This document shows positions 25,201 to 33,426 of a DNA stretch of 64,000 nucleotides, one piece after another (position 1 is the stretch's first letter; each line of letters opens with the position of its first letter). The translations under genes and the position numbers were made by a program. Where the stretch lies: positions 10,939 to 74,938 of the forward strand of contig JBOGVS010000011.1 of NCBI GenBank assembly GCA_050692555.1, given 5' to 3'. The DNA is from DAITPV01 sp050692555 (GTDB lineage: Bacteria; Actinomycetota; UBA4738; CALAEC01). The notes beneath the pieces are model-generated. The model saw only the letters and a program-made list of their open reading frames with translations. It had not been told where the DNA came from and did not search any database.

Positions 25201-25743
25201 CTAGTTGGCTACCGTGCCCAGTGGGTCGCAGACCTTGCAGGGCTCCAGGCCCGATTCCGCGGAGACCTGACGGAGGTCCTCCCGTCCGGCCACCACCATG
25301 CAGTCGCGACGGTGGAACAAGGTCCCCTTCTCGGTGACCACGAACTCGCCGTTGGTGCTGCCGGGTGCGCCGGCCTCCGCGGCCGCTCCGAACACTGCAC
25401 CGGAGGCCAGCAGCCCGTGGATCTTGTCCAGGACGTCGGCGGTGCGCTTGGCCTGGATCCGGTTCTCCAGGATCAGCCGGCTGAGCCAGAAGGCGAAATA
25501 GAGGAACGCTCCGAGGAATACCAGGCCCAGCCCCAGGAGGCCGCCGGAGATCATGTAGGGCACCTGCTCGAACAGGAACGGCGTATGGGCAGCCCCGTAC
25601 CACCCCAGCAGGATCAGACCGAATCCAAGAACGATGGCCACGGCTCCGCCGACCATCAGGGCTCGGGGGAGGTCGATCCTGGCTGCGCGGGCCTTGATCT
25701 TGGCGACCCGTTCGGCGAACGTCTGAGGGGTCTGGGAGCTCAT
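25201..25743 (-). CDS. Two-helix membrane protein with Ada-like HxxxC-CxxC zinc-binding tail
   Basis: 180 residues. N-terminal basic segment, two membrane helices (ALMVGGAVAIVLGFGLILLG; MISGGLLGLGLVFLGAFLYF), then a soluble part of about 95 residues. The C-terminal LFHRRDC and EPCKVC have the spacing pattern of Ada-type metal-binding modules, suggesting a bound zinc. Last gene of the transporter operon; its ATG overlaps the stop of the secreted protein gene (ATGA). Unknown function; possibly an envelope accessory of the ABC transporter. Confidence 0.65.
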   Translation of the reverse strand: MSSQTPQTFAERVAKIKARAARIDLPRALMVGGAVAIVLGFGLILLGWYGAAHTPFLFEQVPYMISGGLLGLGLVFLGAFLYFAFWLSRLILENRIQAKRTADVLDKIHGLLASGAVFGAAAEAGAPGSTNGEFVVTEKGTLFHRRDCMVVAGREDLRQVSAESGLEPCKVCDPLGTVAN

Positions 25744-27044
25744 TGATCGCCCAGCGGGCAGGTGGCTCCAGTTGCTTGAGCGGTCACGGCCCTTCGGGCC
25801 AGCCCGGTCAGGAAGCGGCCTCCGAGGGCCGCGGCGCCAACAGCCACTCCACCGAGGGCGGCGGGCAACGCCGCCGCCTCGGGGATCGGAAGCGGTGCCG
25901 CAACGGGCTGGGTGGTGACGATCTCCTGGGCCGGCACCGTGCTCCCGGCGGTCGGCGGCGTGCCGGGGATGGTGGTGGTGGTCGGGCCCGAGCCAGATCC
26001 CGAGGTTCCGCCGGCGGCCGGCGTCCCCGAGGTCCCGCCACCCTGGGCCTTCCCCTTACCGGTCGTGGCGGGCTCGGGAGCAGGCCCCCCGCCGCCCCCG
26101 CCGCTGACCGACACCGGAGGAAGTGCTGCCGAGCTCACGCTCACTCCAGCGAACTGGTAGGTGGTGGTGAAGTTGGCGGGCAAACCGGACGTGCCCGGGG
26201 AGAAGGTGACGACCAGACCTCCGGCCGTCCGAGCGGAGTCCGCTCCGTTGATGGTGTCCACCGGCTGGGCCACCCGGATCGTGATCCCCATCTGATCGAG
26301 GGCCGACTGGGCCGGGTTGGGCGCAAACGGGATCGTCGTGGTGGCGACGTGGACCCCCGACTGATCGATGGTCACCGGCGTGCCGGCGATGGTGGCGCCG
26401 GTCACCACGGTCTGCCCCTCCACGGTCCCCGTGGTCCCGTCGGAGATGGCTTTCGCGTCGGTGACCACCGAGCCGATGTGGATCACCCCATTCAGCAGGC
26501 TGATGTCGTTCGCGGCGGCGGTGGCCGCCGAGACGACCCGGGCGGACTCCACGGCCGTGGACGCCGTGCTCGTCAGGGACCCGATCACACCGACCGGCCC
26601 TCCGGGCACGCTCTGGGTAGTGGTGCTGGCCTCGGACTTGGAATCGTCGCTGTGGGTCTTCATCGTCAGGGTGCCGCCGTCGTTCGACACATGATCCGCC
26701 GGTCCCTGCGGGAAGAAGGACTCAGACCGCACGGGGTAGTTGGGGAACCCGAAGAACGACCCTGCGTTGGCCGCCGTGGATCCCGGCCACAGCACGCTGG
26801 AGAGGGAGTGGCCGGTCGGTCCGGTCTCGTGGCGGGCCTGGCTGTAGGCCTCGTGCATCTCCCCGGTGGGGTCGGCGGGGATCGGCGAGCCGGGCTGGTT
26901 GAACGTCACGGTGACTCCTGAAGACGCGGCCTTGAGCGTGAAGCCCTGGAAGGTCTGGGTCTGAGCGGACGCCGACGCTACCCCGAAGAGCCAGAGTGCC
27001 CCTCCGGCGCAGATGATCGCGAGCACACGCCGTTTTGACCTCAT
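25740..27044 (-). CDS. Secreted, C-terminally anchored Thr/Gly-rich envelope protein
   Basis: 434 residues. Signal peptide with probable cleavage after SASA (about residue 27), a beta-rich exported domain (about 30-300), a Gly/Pro/Thr linker (about 305-375) and a hydrophobic C-terminal segment (AAALPAALGGVAVGAAALGGRFL) followed by basic residues, the outline of a membrane-anchored surface protein. No family recognised with certainty. Encoded directly behind the ABC ATPase gene with an ATGA overlap, so it is likely part of the uptake system or its cell-wall path. Confidence 0.65.
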   Translation of the reverse strand: MRSKRRVLAIICAGGALWLFGVASASAQTQTFQGFTLKAASSGVTVTFNQPGSPIPADPTGEMHEAYSQARHETGPTGHSLSSVLWPGSTAANAGSFFGFPNYPVRSESFFPQGPADHVSNDGGTLTMKTHSDDSKSEASTTTQSVPGGPVGVIGSLTSTASTAVESARVVSAATAAANDISLLNGVIHIGSVVTDAKAISDGTTGTVEGQTVVTGATIAGTPVTIDQSGVHVATTTIPFAPNPAQSALDQMGITIRVAQPVDTINGADSARTAGGLVVTFSPGTSGLPANFTTTYQFAGVSVSSAALPPVSVSGGGGGGPAPEPATTGKGKAQGGGTSGTPAAGGTSGSGSGPTTTTIPGTPPTAGSTVPAQEIVTTQPVAAPLPIPEAAALPAALGGVAVGAAALGGRFLTGLARRAVTAQATGATCPLGDQ

Positions 27045-27748
27045 GCCGCACCACCAAGGTACGCCCCGTGGAGCTGCTCCGCCACATCCCCCGGCTCTCC
27101 GAGGATCCTCACCCGGCCGTGGGCCATGACCGCCGCGTAGTCCGCCACCGAAAGTGCCATCTGTGCATATTGTTCGATGATCAGCACCGAAACACCTTCC
27201 CCGGCGATCCCCGCGATGATCTCGTAGAGATCGGCCACGATCAGGGGCCCAAGGCCCATCGAGATCTCGTCGAGCATCAGCAGGCTGGGCTTGGTGACCA
27301 GGGCCCGGGCGATGGCCAGCATCTGCTGCTCGCCCCCCGACATCGTCCCGGCCAGCTGCCTGCGGCGCTCCTTCAGCCGGGGGAACCGGGCGAACGCTCC
27401 GGCCGTCACCTCCGACATGGGGATCCCGCCGAACGTCACCATCTCAAGGTTCTCGGTCACCGTGAGGTTGGGGAAGATCCCCCGGCCCTCGGGGATCGTG
27501 CACACCCCGGCGCGGGCCAGGGCGTCGGGGTCGGCTCCGTTGACGTGCTTGCCCGCCACGTGGACACAGCCCGACATGGGCCGGATCTGACCGCTGGCCA
27601 CCTTGACGGTGGTGGTCTTCCCCGCTCCGTTCGGACCCAACAGCGCCACCACGCTGGCCGGTGGCACCACCAGGTTCACGCCGTGGAGGACCTGGATCTT
27701 GCCGTAGCCGGCCCGGACGTCTCGCAGCTCGAGCACGGGGGTGGTCAT
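27041..27748 (-). CDS. livF: LIV-type ABC transporter ATP-binding protein LivF
   Basis: 235 residues. ABC ATPase with Walker A GPNGAGKTTT near residue 39, Q-loop, canonical signature MSGGEQQM, Walker B LLMLDE and the H-loop replaced by Gln (IIEQYA), as common in LivF proteins. Adjacent LivG (no gap) and LivHM permease define a branched-chain-amino-acid-type importer. In this operon the substrate may be a steroid or its acid rather than an amino acid, inferred from context only. Confidence 0.88.
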   Translation of the reverse strand: MTTPVLELRDVRAGYGKIQVLHGVNLVVPPASVVALLGPNGAGKTTTVKVASGQIRPMSGCVHVAGKHVNGADPDALARAGVCTIPEGRGIFPNLTVTENLEMVTFGGIPMSEVTAGAFARFPRLKERRRQLAGTMSGGEQQMLAIARALVTKPSLLMLDEISMGLGPLIVADLYEIIAGIAGEGVSVLIIEQYAQMALSVADYAAVMAHGRVRILGEPGDVAEQLHGAYLGGAA

Positions 27749-28489
27749 CTACGCGGTCTCCTCCACCTGTGCCGTCCCCAGGTACGCCTCGCGCACGGCC
27801 TCGTTGGCCTGGACCTCCCCGGGCGTCCCGGCGGCGATGATCTTGCCAAACTCCAGCACGAACACCCCGGTGCACACCTGCATGACCAGCTCCATGTCGT
27901 GTCCCACTAGGAGGATGCCGAGGCCTTCGGTGGCCAGCTCCCGCATGAGGTCGGCGACCTCCCGCCCCTCCTCGTCCGACAGCCCGGATGACACCTCGTC
28001 CAGGAGGAGGAGCCTGGGCTTGGCCGCCAGGGCTCGCCCGAACTCCACCAGACGCATGAGCCCGGTGGGAAGCGAGTCCGCCCGCTCGTCGGCAACCGAC
28101 TGGAGACCGATGGTGTTCACGGCGTGCTCGGCCACGGCTCTCGGCTCCGAGCCGTCCCACACCCACCGCTGCCTGGCCTCCGCCGCCACCAGCTGGTTCT
28201 CCCGGACGGTGAGCGACCCGAAGATCTCCAGCTTCTGGAACGTCCGGGCGATCCCCAGCCTGGCCCGGTGATGCGGCTTCAGGCGAGTGACGTCCTGGCC
28301 GTCGAACATCACCTTGCCTTGAGTGGGGGGCTGAAGCCCGCAGATCACGTTGAACAGCGTCGTCTTGCCGGCGCCGTTCGGCCCGATCAGGCCGGTCACC
28401 GCGCCCTCGTCGGCGTCGAGGCTCACCCGGTCCAGGGCGGCCACCCCTCCGAACCGGACGCTCACGTCATCGACCTCGAGCAGTGGCAA
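27749..28489 (-). CDS. livG: LIV-type ABC transporter ATP-binding protein LivG with degenerate signature
   Basis: 246 residues. Walker A GPNGAGKTTL near residue 36, LivG-specific RLGIARTFQKLEIFGSLTV, Walker B LLLLDEVSSGL and H-loop VGHDMELV. The ABC signature, usually LSYGQQR, reads LPTGLMRLVEFGRALA, so the paired site may be asymmetric; similar variants occur in actinobacterial LivG proteins as I recall them. Directly abuts livF and lies six bases after the permease gene. Confidence 0.85.
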   Translation of the reverse strand: MPLLEVDDVSVRFGGVAALDRVSLDADEGAVTGLIGPNGAGKTTLFNVICGLQPPTQGKVMFDGQDVTRLKPHHRARLGIARTFQKLEIFGSLTVRENQLVAAEARQRWVWDGSEPRAVAEHAVNTIGLQSVADERADSLPTGLMRLVEFGRALAAKPRLLLLDEVSSGLSDEEGREVADLMRELATEGLGILLVGHDMELVMQVCTGVFVLEFGKIIAAGTPGEVQANEAVREAYLGTAQVEETA

Positions 28490-28495
28490 TCCGCG

Positions 28496-30436
28496 TCACC
28501 CCCCCACCGGGGCTCCCGCCTCCACCGCCGCGGTGGCGGCTTGTGGACTCGGGCGTAGAGGCCGCCGCCAGAACGCCAGCGGGCGAAGCGACTCGAACAG
28601 GAGGAACGCGAATCCATTGGGGTTCCGGCCCAGGCTGACGGCACCCAGTCCGATCAGCAGGGGTACCAGCCCGCCCAGGGCCGGGACCTCTGCCGCCAGG
28701 ACCGGGAGCAGGGCCAGGCCCAGCCCGCCGATCAGGGCCCCGGTCACCGAGGTGATCCCCCCCAGGACCGCCGCCAGGAGGAGCGGGAGGCTCTCGAACA
28801 TAATGAAGTTCTGGCCCCCTGCCACCCCGGCGACCCCCCCGTACAGGGCCCCGGCGAGGCCGGCCATGCCGGCCGAGATCGTGAACACGGCCAGCTTGGT
28901 CCTGGTGAGGTCCAGGCCCAGCATGGTGGACGCGGCTGGGCTGTCGCGCATGGCCGCCAGGCGCCGGCCGAACCGGCCGCGCCGAAGGGCCAGCACGAAC
29001 ATACCCAGCAGGCCGAACGCCGTGGCCAGCACGATGAAGTAGGCCCGCTCACCATCGAAGGACCAGCCCAAGAGGTCGAGGCGCCCGACGTCCCTGCTTC
29101 CGAAGGGGCCGAAGAAGAAGTCCTGGCGGAACACCACGAAGTCCATGAACAGGGCGAAGGCCATGGTGGCCAGGGCCAGATACAGGCCCTGGAGGCGGAG
29201 CGCGGGGAGGGCCACGATGGCCCCCACCGGGGCCGCCAGCGCCACGGCCAGCAGGAGGCCCATCGGCGACCCGTCGCCCCCGAACCTCCCCATGGCGAAG
29301 GCTCCCACCCCGGCGAAGGTCAGCTGGCATAGGGACACCTGCCCGCCGTACCCGGTCAGCAGGACCAGGGACAGCATGATCAGGGCCAGCGCGAGCCCCT
29401 TGCCCACCGTCACCCGATTCGAGTCCGACAGGACCCCGGAGAGGAACACCGCGGCACCTACGAACAGGACCGCGACGACCAGCGACTGCAGCCGCCCAGG
29501 AACCCGCGGGGCCCGGGCCCCGGCCAGCCGGCCCGCCGACAGCCGCTCCTCCGGCATCGCGATCATCACCGCGAACAGTAGGAGTGCCGGCAGTGCCGGG
29601 CGGAGGTCGTTGATGACCCCCGCGAAGCTCTCCAGCGAGAACACCCGGATGATCGTGCTCTGGTACCCCAGCAGATAGGACTGCCCCAGGCCCAGGATCA
29701 TGGCCCCCAGGAACGTGAGCGGCAGGCTCTTCAGCCTCCCCACCATGGCCGCCGCGTACGCGCTGATCACCAGGAGGGTCAGCGTGATGATGTCCAGGGA
29801 CAGGAGCGGGGCCAACAGGATCCCCGCCAGGGCCGCCAGCGACGCCCCGATGGCCCACGAGAGCATGCCGAGCCGGGCGGTTCTCGCCCCGTTCAGCGCC
29901 GCAAGGTCCCGGGCGTCGACCACCGCCCGCATGGCCGTCCCGGTACGGGTGTTGAACAGGAGCACCCGGAGCCCCACGGCAACCGCCCCGGCGATGACCA
30001 GCGTGATGACCTGGTGCCAGCTCACGAAGATGCCGGCCAGCCGGAACCCGGCAAACCCCAGGAACTGGGGTACCTCACGGGTGGCGGGAGGCCAGATGGA
30101 CTGGGCCAGGCCCACCAGAAGCACCAGGAGACCGATCGTCACCACCAGGGAGGTCCCCGCCGACGACCCATGGAGGTTCCGCATCAGCGTCCGCTCGATG
30201 AGAGCGCCCATCAGCGGGGCCAGCACCACAACCACCAGGAACAGCGCCACCGGTGTGGGGAGCCCCAGGTTCACCAGGAGCTCCCAGTAAGTGAAGGCCA
30301 TGAACATCCCGATGGCCCCGTGGGCGAAGTTGAAGATCCCGGACGCCGTGTAGGTGACCACCAGCCCACCGGCGGCGATGGCGTAGACGGCTCCCGTCAC
30401 CACCCCCAGCACTGTGAAGGCCAGGAACTCAGCCAC
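28496..30436 (-). CDS. Fused LIV-type permease LivH-LivM
   Basis: 646 residues holding both membrane subunits in one chain. Residues about 1-295 are LivH-like (YAIAAGGLVVTYTASGIFNFAHGAIGM; AMRAVVDARDLAALNGA coupling region). Residues about 310-600 are LivM-like (YGGQVSLCQLTFAGVGAFAMG; RRLAAMRDSPAASTMLGLDL; AGVAGGQNF). Around 16 to 18 membrane segments are expected. Fusion fixes a one-to-one H:M ratio. The charged stretch around EERLSAGRLAGARAPRVPGR links the halves. The next gene begins six bases after its stop. Confidence 0.88.
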   Translation of the reverse strand: MAEFLAFTVLGVVTGAVYAIAAGGLVVTYTASGIFNFAHGAIGMFMAFTYWELLVNLGLPTPVALFLVVVVLAPLMGALIERTLMRNLHGSSAGTSLVVTIGLLVLLVGLAQSIWPPATREVPQFLGFAGFRLAGIFVSWHQVITLVIAGAVAVGLRVLLFNTRTGTAMRAVVDARDLAALNGARTARLGMLSWAIGASLAALAGILLAPLLSLDIITLTLLVISAYAAAMVGRLKSLPLTFLGAMILGLGQSYLLGYQSTIIRVFSLESFAGVINDLRPALPALLLFAVMIAMPEERLSAGRLAGARAPRVPGRLQSLVVAVLFVGAAVFLSGVLSDSNRVTVGKGLALALIMLSLVLLTGYGGQVSLCQLTFAGVGAFAMGRFGGDGSPMGLLLAVALAAPVGAIVALPALRLQGLYLALATMAFALFMDFVVFRQDFFFGPFGSRDVGRLDLLGWSFDGERAYFIVLATAFGLLGMFVLALRRGRFGRRLAAMRDSPAASTMLGLDLTRTKLAVFTISAGMAGLAGALYGGVAGVAGGQNFIMFESLPLLLAAVLGGITSVTGALIGGLGLALLPVLAAEVPALGGLVPLLIGLGAVSLGRNPNGFAFLLFESLRPLAFWRRPLRPSPQAATAAVEAGAPVGG

Positions 30437-30468
30437 TCCGGCTCCCCTCGCGGCGACCCCGTGCCGCG

Positions 30469-31971
30469 CTAGACCTTGATCACGGGCCCCTTGTCACACA
30501 TCCAGCCCGAGGCCGGGTCCCGTCGGGTGAACTTGCCGCCCCCGATGGTGCCGTACAGCAGGCAGGGCGAAGAGATCTTGGCTCCGATGTCGTGCTCGGC
30601 GTGCATGCCGTTCCCACCCCAGGCGTGGAGCTTCCCGAGCTCGCCGAGCAGGGCCTGCCGGGTGGGGGCGGGCCCAAGGCCTTCCATCAGTTGCACGAAC
30701 AACCGCCCGGCCGACCAGGCGTACAGCCCGAAGTAGTCGGGCTTGGCCCCGGGAACCGTTCGGCTGAGCCATTGCGTGTACAGCTGCATCTCCTGGTTCC
30801 CGCCGGCTTCCTCGAACATCGCGGTGTTGATGAAGAACAGCGAGCCATCGGCCGCCGGACCGGCGTCCGTCAGGAAGTCGGGGTCGTACACCACCGAGTC
30901 GAAGTCCTTGACCGTCGGGGACCACTGCTGCTGTCGCATGGCGTCGAGCAGCCGGGCGATGCTCTGGAAGTTCCCGATCATCGTGACGTACTGGACCCCG
31001 AGCCGTTGCATGTCGAACACGTACGGCGCGTAGTTCGGCTCGACGGGCTGGACCTCTTGGCGGTAAACGAAGTTGAACCCCGAGGCCCTGAGGCCCTTCT
31101 CCCGGGATGCCGCTGCGGCCCGGGGCACATCGGCGGCCAGCCAGATGATGGCCGCCTTGCTGATGACCTGAGGGAATTTCTCCTTGATGTAGTTGCCTTC
31201 CGCGGAGATGAAGTAGTCGGGACGGTTCGGATAGGCGGGGTACACCGTTGAGGCCTGGACCTTCTGCAAGGACGTGGTGATCGCGGGGATCTCGGGGATC
31301 CCACACTGCTGGCCGCTGGAGGCTCCTCCATGGTCGAACGCCGACATCGATCCGACGATGGCGAACGACTTCTGGCAGGCCTCGAGGGTGGCCGCCCGGT
31401 TGCCGGCGACGTCCTGCTTGGTGTCCAGATAGATCCCCTGGAGGTTCCGGCCGCACACCCCGCCGGTGCTGTTCTCGTAGGCCACCAGGGCCTTGATGGC
31501 GTCCTGCGACGACTGGAACAGCCCGGGCTGGATGCCGCTGATGTCGGCGACGTTGGAGATCGTGATGGAGTTCGGGGTGACCCCGGTGTCCGAGGAACCC
31601 TGGGGGCTGCACTGACCGCCCTTGGAGCCGCCGCCTCCTCCGCCCTTCCCTCCCTTGCCGCCCTTCCCGCCGCCTCCGCCGGACCCCGTGGTTCCCGTCG
31701 TCCCCGTGGTGGTCCCGCCCCCGCCGCCACCGGTCGTTACGGTCTGGTCCTCCGTCCCGGCCGTTCCCGGCTGTCCGGTTCCCCCACCCTGGACCGTGGT
31801 GCCCAGCGTGCCGGTTCCACCTTCGGCGCCCGATGTCTGGCCGGACAGGACCAGGTCCCACTGCTCTTCGGTCAGCCGGGCGCCGCACGCGGTCGTCAGC
31901 AACAGGGAGACGGCCAGGAACGCGACGGCTCGGCCCTTCATCGTTCTGTGTTTCGACGACCGGCGGGTCAT
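30469..31971 (-). CDS. LIV-type substrate-binding lipoprotein with long Gly-rich tether
   Basis: 500 residues. Basic N-terminus, hydrophobic core AVAFLAVSLLL and lipobox-like TTAC near residue 29, so a lipoprotein outside the membrane. Residues about 45-120 are almost only Gly, Thr, Ser and Lys (GGGGGKGGKGGKGGGGGG), a flexible tether of unusual length. The rest is a periplasmic-binding-protein fold of the Leu/Ile/Val type (ITISNVADISGIQPGLFQSSQDAIKALVAYENSTGG). It is the receptor for the downstream permease and ATPases. Lies 15 bases behind fdxD in the KstR-adjacent operon; ligand unknown. Confidence 0.85.
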   Translation of the reverse strand: MTRRSSKHRTMKGRAVAFLAVSLLLTTACGARLTEEQWDLVLSGQTSGAEGGTGTLGTTVQGGGTGQPGTAGTEDQTVTTGGGGGGTTTGTTGTTGSGGGGGKGGKGGKGGGGGGSKGGQCSPQGSSDTGVTPNSITISNVADISGIQPGLFQSSQDAIKALVAYENSTGGVCGRNLQGIYLDTKQDVAGNRAATLEACQKSFAIVGSMSAFDHGGASSGQQCGIPEIPAITTSLQKVQASTVYPAYPNRPDYFISAEGNYIKEKFPQVISKAAIIWLAADVPRAAAASREKGLRASGFNFVYRQEVQPVEPNYAPYVFDMQRLGVQYVTMIGNFQSIARLLDAMRQQQWSPTVKDFDSVVYDPDFLTDAGPAADGSLFFINTAMFEEAGGNQEMQLYTQWLSRTVPGAKPDYFGLYAWSAGRLFVQLMEGLGPAPTRQALLGELGKLHAWGGNGMHAEHDIGAKISSPCLLYGTIGGGKFTRRDPASGWMCDKGPVIKV

Positions 31972-31986
31972 ATCCTGCCCACCCCT

Positions 31987-32181
31987 TCAGCCCTCGGCGG
32001 TGCGAATGGCCGTTTTCGGACATACCCGGACGGCGTGCTCCACCTTCTCGCGCAGGTCCTCCCTGGGAAACTCGATGAGCACGTGAGAGATCTCGTCGTC
32101 ACCCACCTCGAAGACCTCCGGGGCCACCTCCATGCACCGGGCGTTCCCCTCGCACAGGGCCTCGTCGACGATCACCTTCAT
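31987..32181 (-). CDS. fdxD: [3Fe-4S] ferredoxin FdxD-like
   Basis: 64 residues, starting MKVIVDEALCEGNARC. Three cluster cysteines are visible (C10, C16, C54), as in the single-cluster [3Fe-4S] ferredoxins that feed actinobacterial P450s. Sequence and size match mycobacterial Rv3503c (FdxD), which sits in the KstR regulon. The ATG overlaps the acyl-CoA dehydrogenase stop (ATGA). Probably supplies electrons to the P450 encoded at 19898-21097. Confidence 0.88.
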   Translation of the reverse strand: MKVIVDEALCEGNARCMEVAPEVFEVGDDEISHVLIEFPREDLREKVEHAVRVCPKTAIRTAEG

Positions 32182-33368
32182 GTCGGGCCGCTCCCGGCCG
32201 TCACCTCGACCCGCTCGGCTCGGCTCGCCGACCACGGCCGTCCGGCATCGACGTCGGGCTCCCGGGGAAGGCCGAGGGCCCGCTCGGCGATGATGTTCCG
32301 CAGGACCTCGGTGGTCCCGCCCCCCACCGTGAGCGCCGGGCTGAACAGGAACCCCTGCGTCCACCACCCCGTTGCTGAGCCCAGGGGTCCGGCCTCCTGG
32401 AGCATCCCGGCCGTCCCGGCCAGGTCCCTGGCCAGGCGGAACACGTCCTGGCCGTGGGGATCGTTGAGAGCCTTGAGGATCGCGGCGCTCGACTCCGCGG
32501 GGGTCCCCTGGATCTTCCGGGCCACGTTCAGCAGGCCGTAGATCCGGCAGATCTCGCCGTCGATGTACAGCTGGGCCACCCGCTGGCGCATGGCGGGGTC
32601 CGGGGCGCCGCCCTGCTCGCGGACCACGTCCGCCAGGTCCCGGGCGGTGGGTCCCCAGCCCCACTGGGCGCCGTCCCGAGACAACGTGACCCGCTCGTTG
32701 GCCAGGGTCTCCTTGGCCAGTACCCACCCGCGGTTCTCCTCGCCGATCAGGTTCTCCGCGGGGAGCCGGACGTCGGAGAAGAACACGTCGTTGAAGCTGT
32801 GCCAGCCGGTCATGTCCACGATCGGCCGGACCTCGACCCCCGGGAGGTCCATCGGGATGATGAAGTAGGACAGGCCCTCGTGTTTGGGGGCCTCGGGGTT
32901 CGTGCGGGCCAGGAGGATGCCGAACCTGGCCAGGTGGCCCAGCGACGTCCAGGTCTTCTGGCCGGTCACCACGTACTCATCACCTTCGCGCCTGGCCCGG
33001 GTGGCCACCGCGGCGAGGTCGGAGCCCGCCTCCGGCTCGGAGAACAGCTGGCACCAGATCTCCTCGCCGGAGAGCATCGGCGGCAGGTATCGGTCCTTCT
33101 GCTCCTCGGTCCCGTGCATCAGCAGGATGGGGCCGCAGTGTCCGGTGCCGACCGGGTTGATGGGCCGGCGCACGTCGGCGCGGCGGAGCTCGTCCTCGAT
33201 CACCAGCTGGAGCATGGGGTCAGCGTCGAGACCCCAGGGCCGGGGCCAGTGGGGAACGATATAGCCGGCCTCGGCGAGGTCCTGGCCGGTGGGGTCGGGG
33301 TGCTCCTCGAGCCACTTCCGCACTTCCTGGCGGCGGGGGTCGTCGTCGGCAGGCAGCTCGACGAACAT
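32178..33368 (-). CDS. Acyl-CoA dehydrogenase heading the fdxD-transporter operon
   Basis: 396 residues. ACAD motifs CQLFSEPEAGSDLAAV, VVTGQKTWTSLGHLARFGILLA and C-terminal TVGGGTTEVLRNIIAERALGL. The N-terminal helical domain is somewhat short (WLEEHPDPTGQDLAEAGYIVPHWP), resembling single-chain FadE proteins of steroid loci. Substrate unresolved. First gene of an eight-gene operon that continues through fdxD and the LIV transporter; kstR diverges 58 bases away across a KstR-type operator. Confidence 0.85.
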   Translation of the reverse strand: MFVELPADDDPRRQEVRKWLEEHPDPTGQDLAEAGYIVPHWPRPWGLDADPMLQLVIEDELRRADVRRPINPVGTGHCGPILLMHGTEEQKDRYLPPMLSGEEIWCQLFSEPEAGSDLAAVATRARREGDEYVVTGQKTWTSLGHLARFGILLARTNPEAPKHEGLSYFIIPMDLPGVEVRPIVDMTGWHSFNDVFFSDVRLPAENLIGEENRGWVLAKETLANERVTLSRDGAQWGWGPTARDLADVVREQGGAPDPAMRQRVAQLYIDGEICRIYGLLNVARKIQGTPAESSAAILKALNDPHGQDVFRLARDLAGTAGMLQEAGPLGSATGWWTQGFLFSPALTVGGGTTEVLRNIIAERALGLPREPDVDAGRPWSASRAERVEVTAGSGPT

Positions 33369-33400
33369 GAACCGGCAGTCTAGTCCGGGGCCTCAGGAAT

Positions 33401-33414
33401 TGCAACAGGTTCTA
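33401..33414 (+). promoter_or_regulatory. KstR-type operator between kstR and the transporter operon
   Basis: TGCAACAGGTTCTA, exact TnnAACnnGTTnnA but the least symmetric copy. The GTTCTA end faces kstR, giving TAGATT (33413-33418) as -10 and eight bases to GTG. Facing the acyl-CoA dehydrogenase the end is TTGCA, so no comparable -10 is evident on that side. Confidence 0.7.
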
Positions 33415-33426
33415 GATTCGGGTACC

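Noticed and set aside
31600..31760. Repeat-rich stretch within the binding-protein gene as a tandem repeat element or CRISPR-like array
   Set aside because: It is in frame, encodes the Gly/Lys/Thr tether and has no regular spacer-repeat structure.
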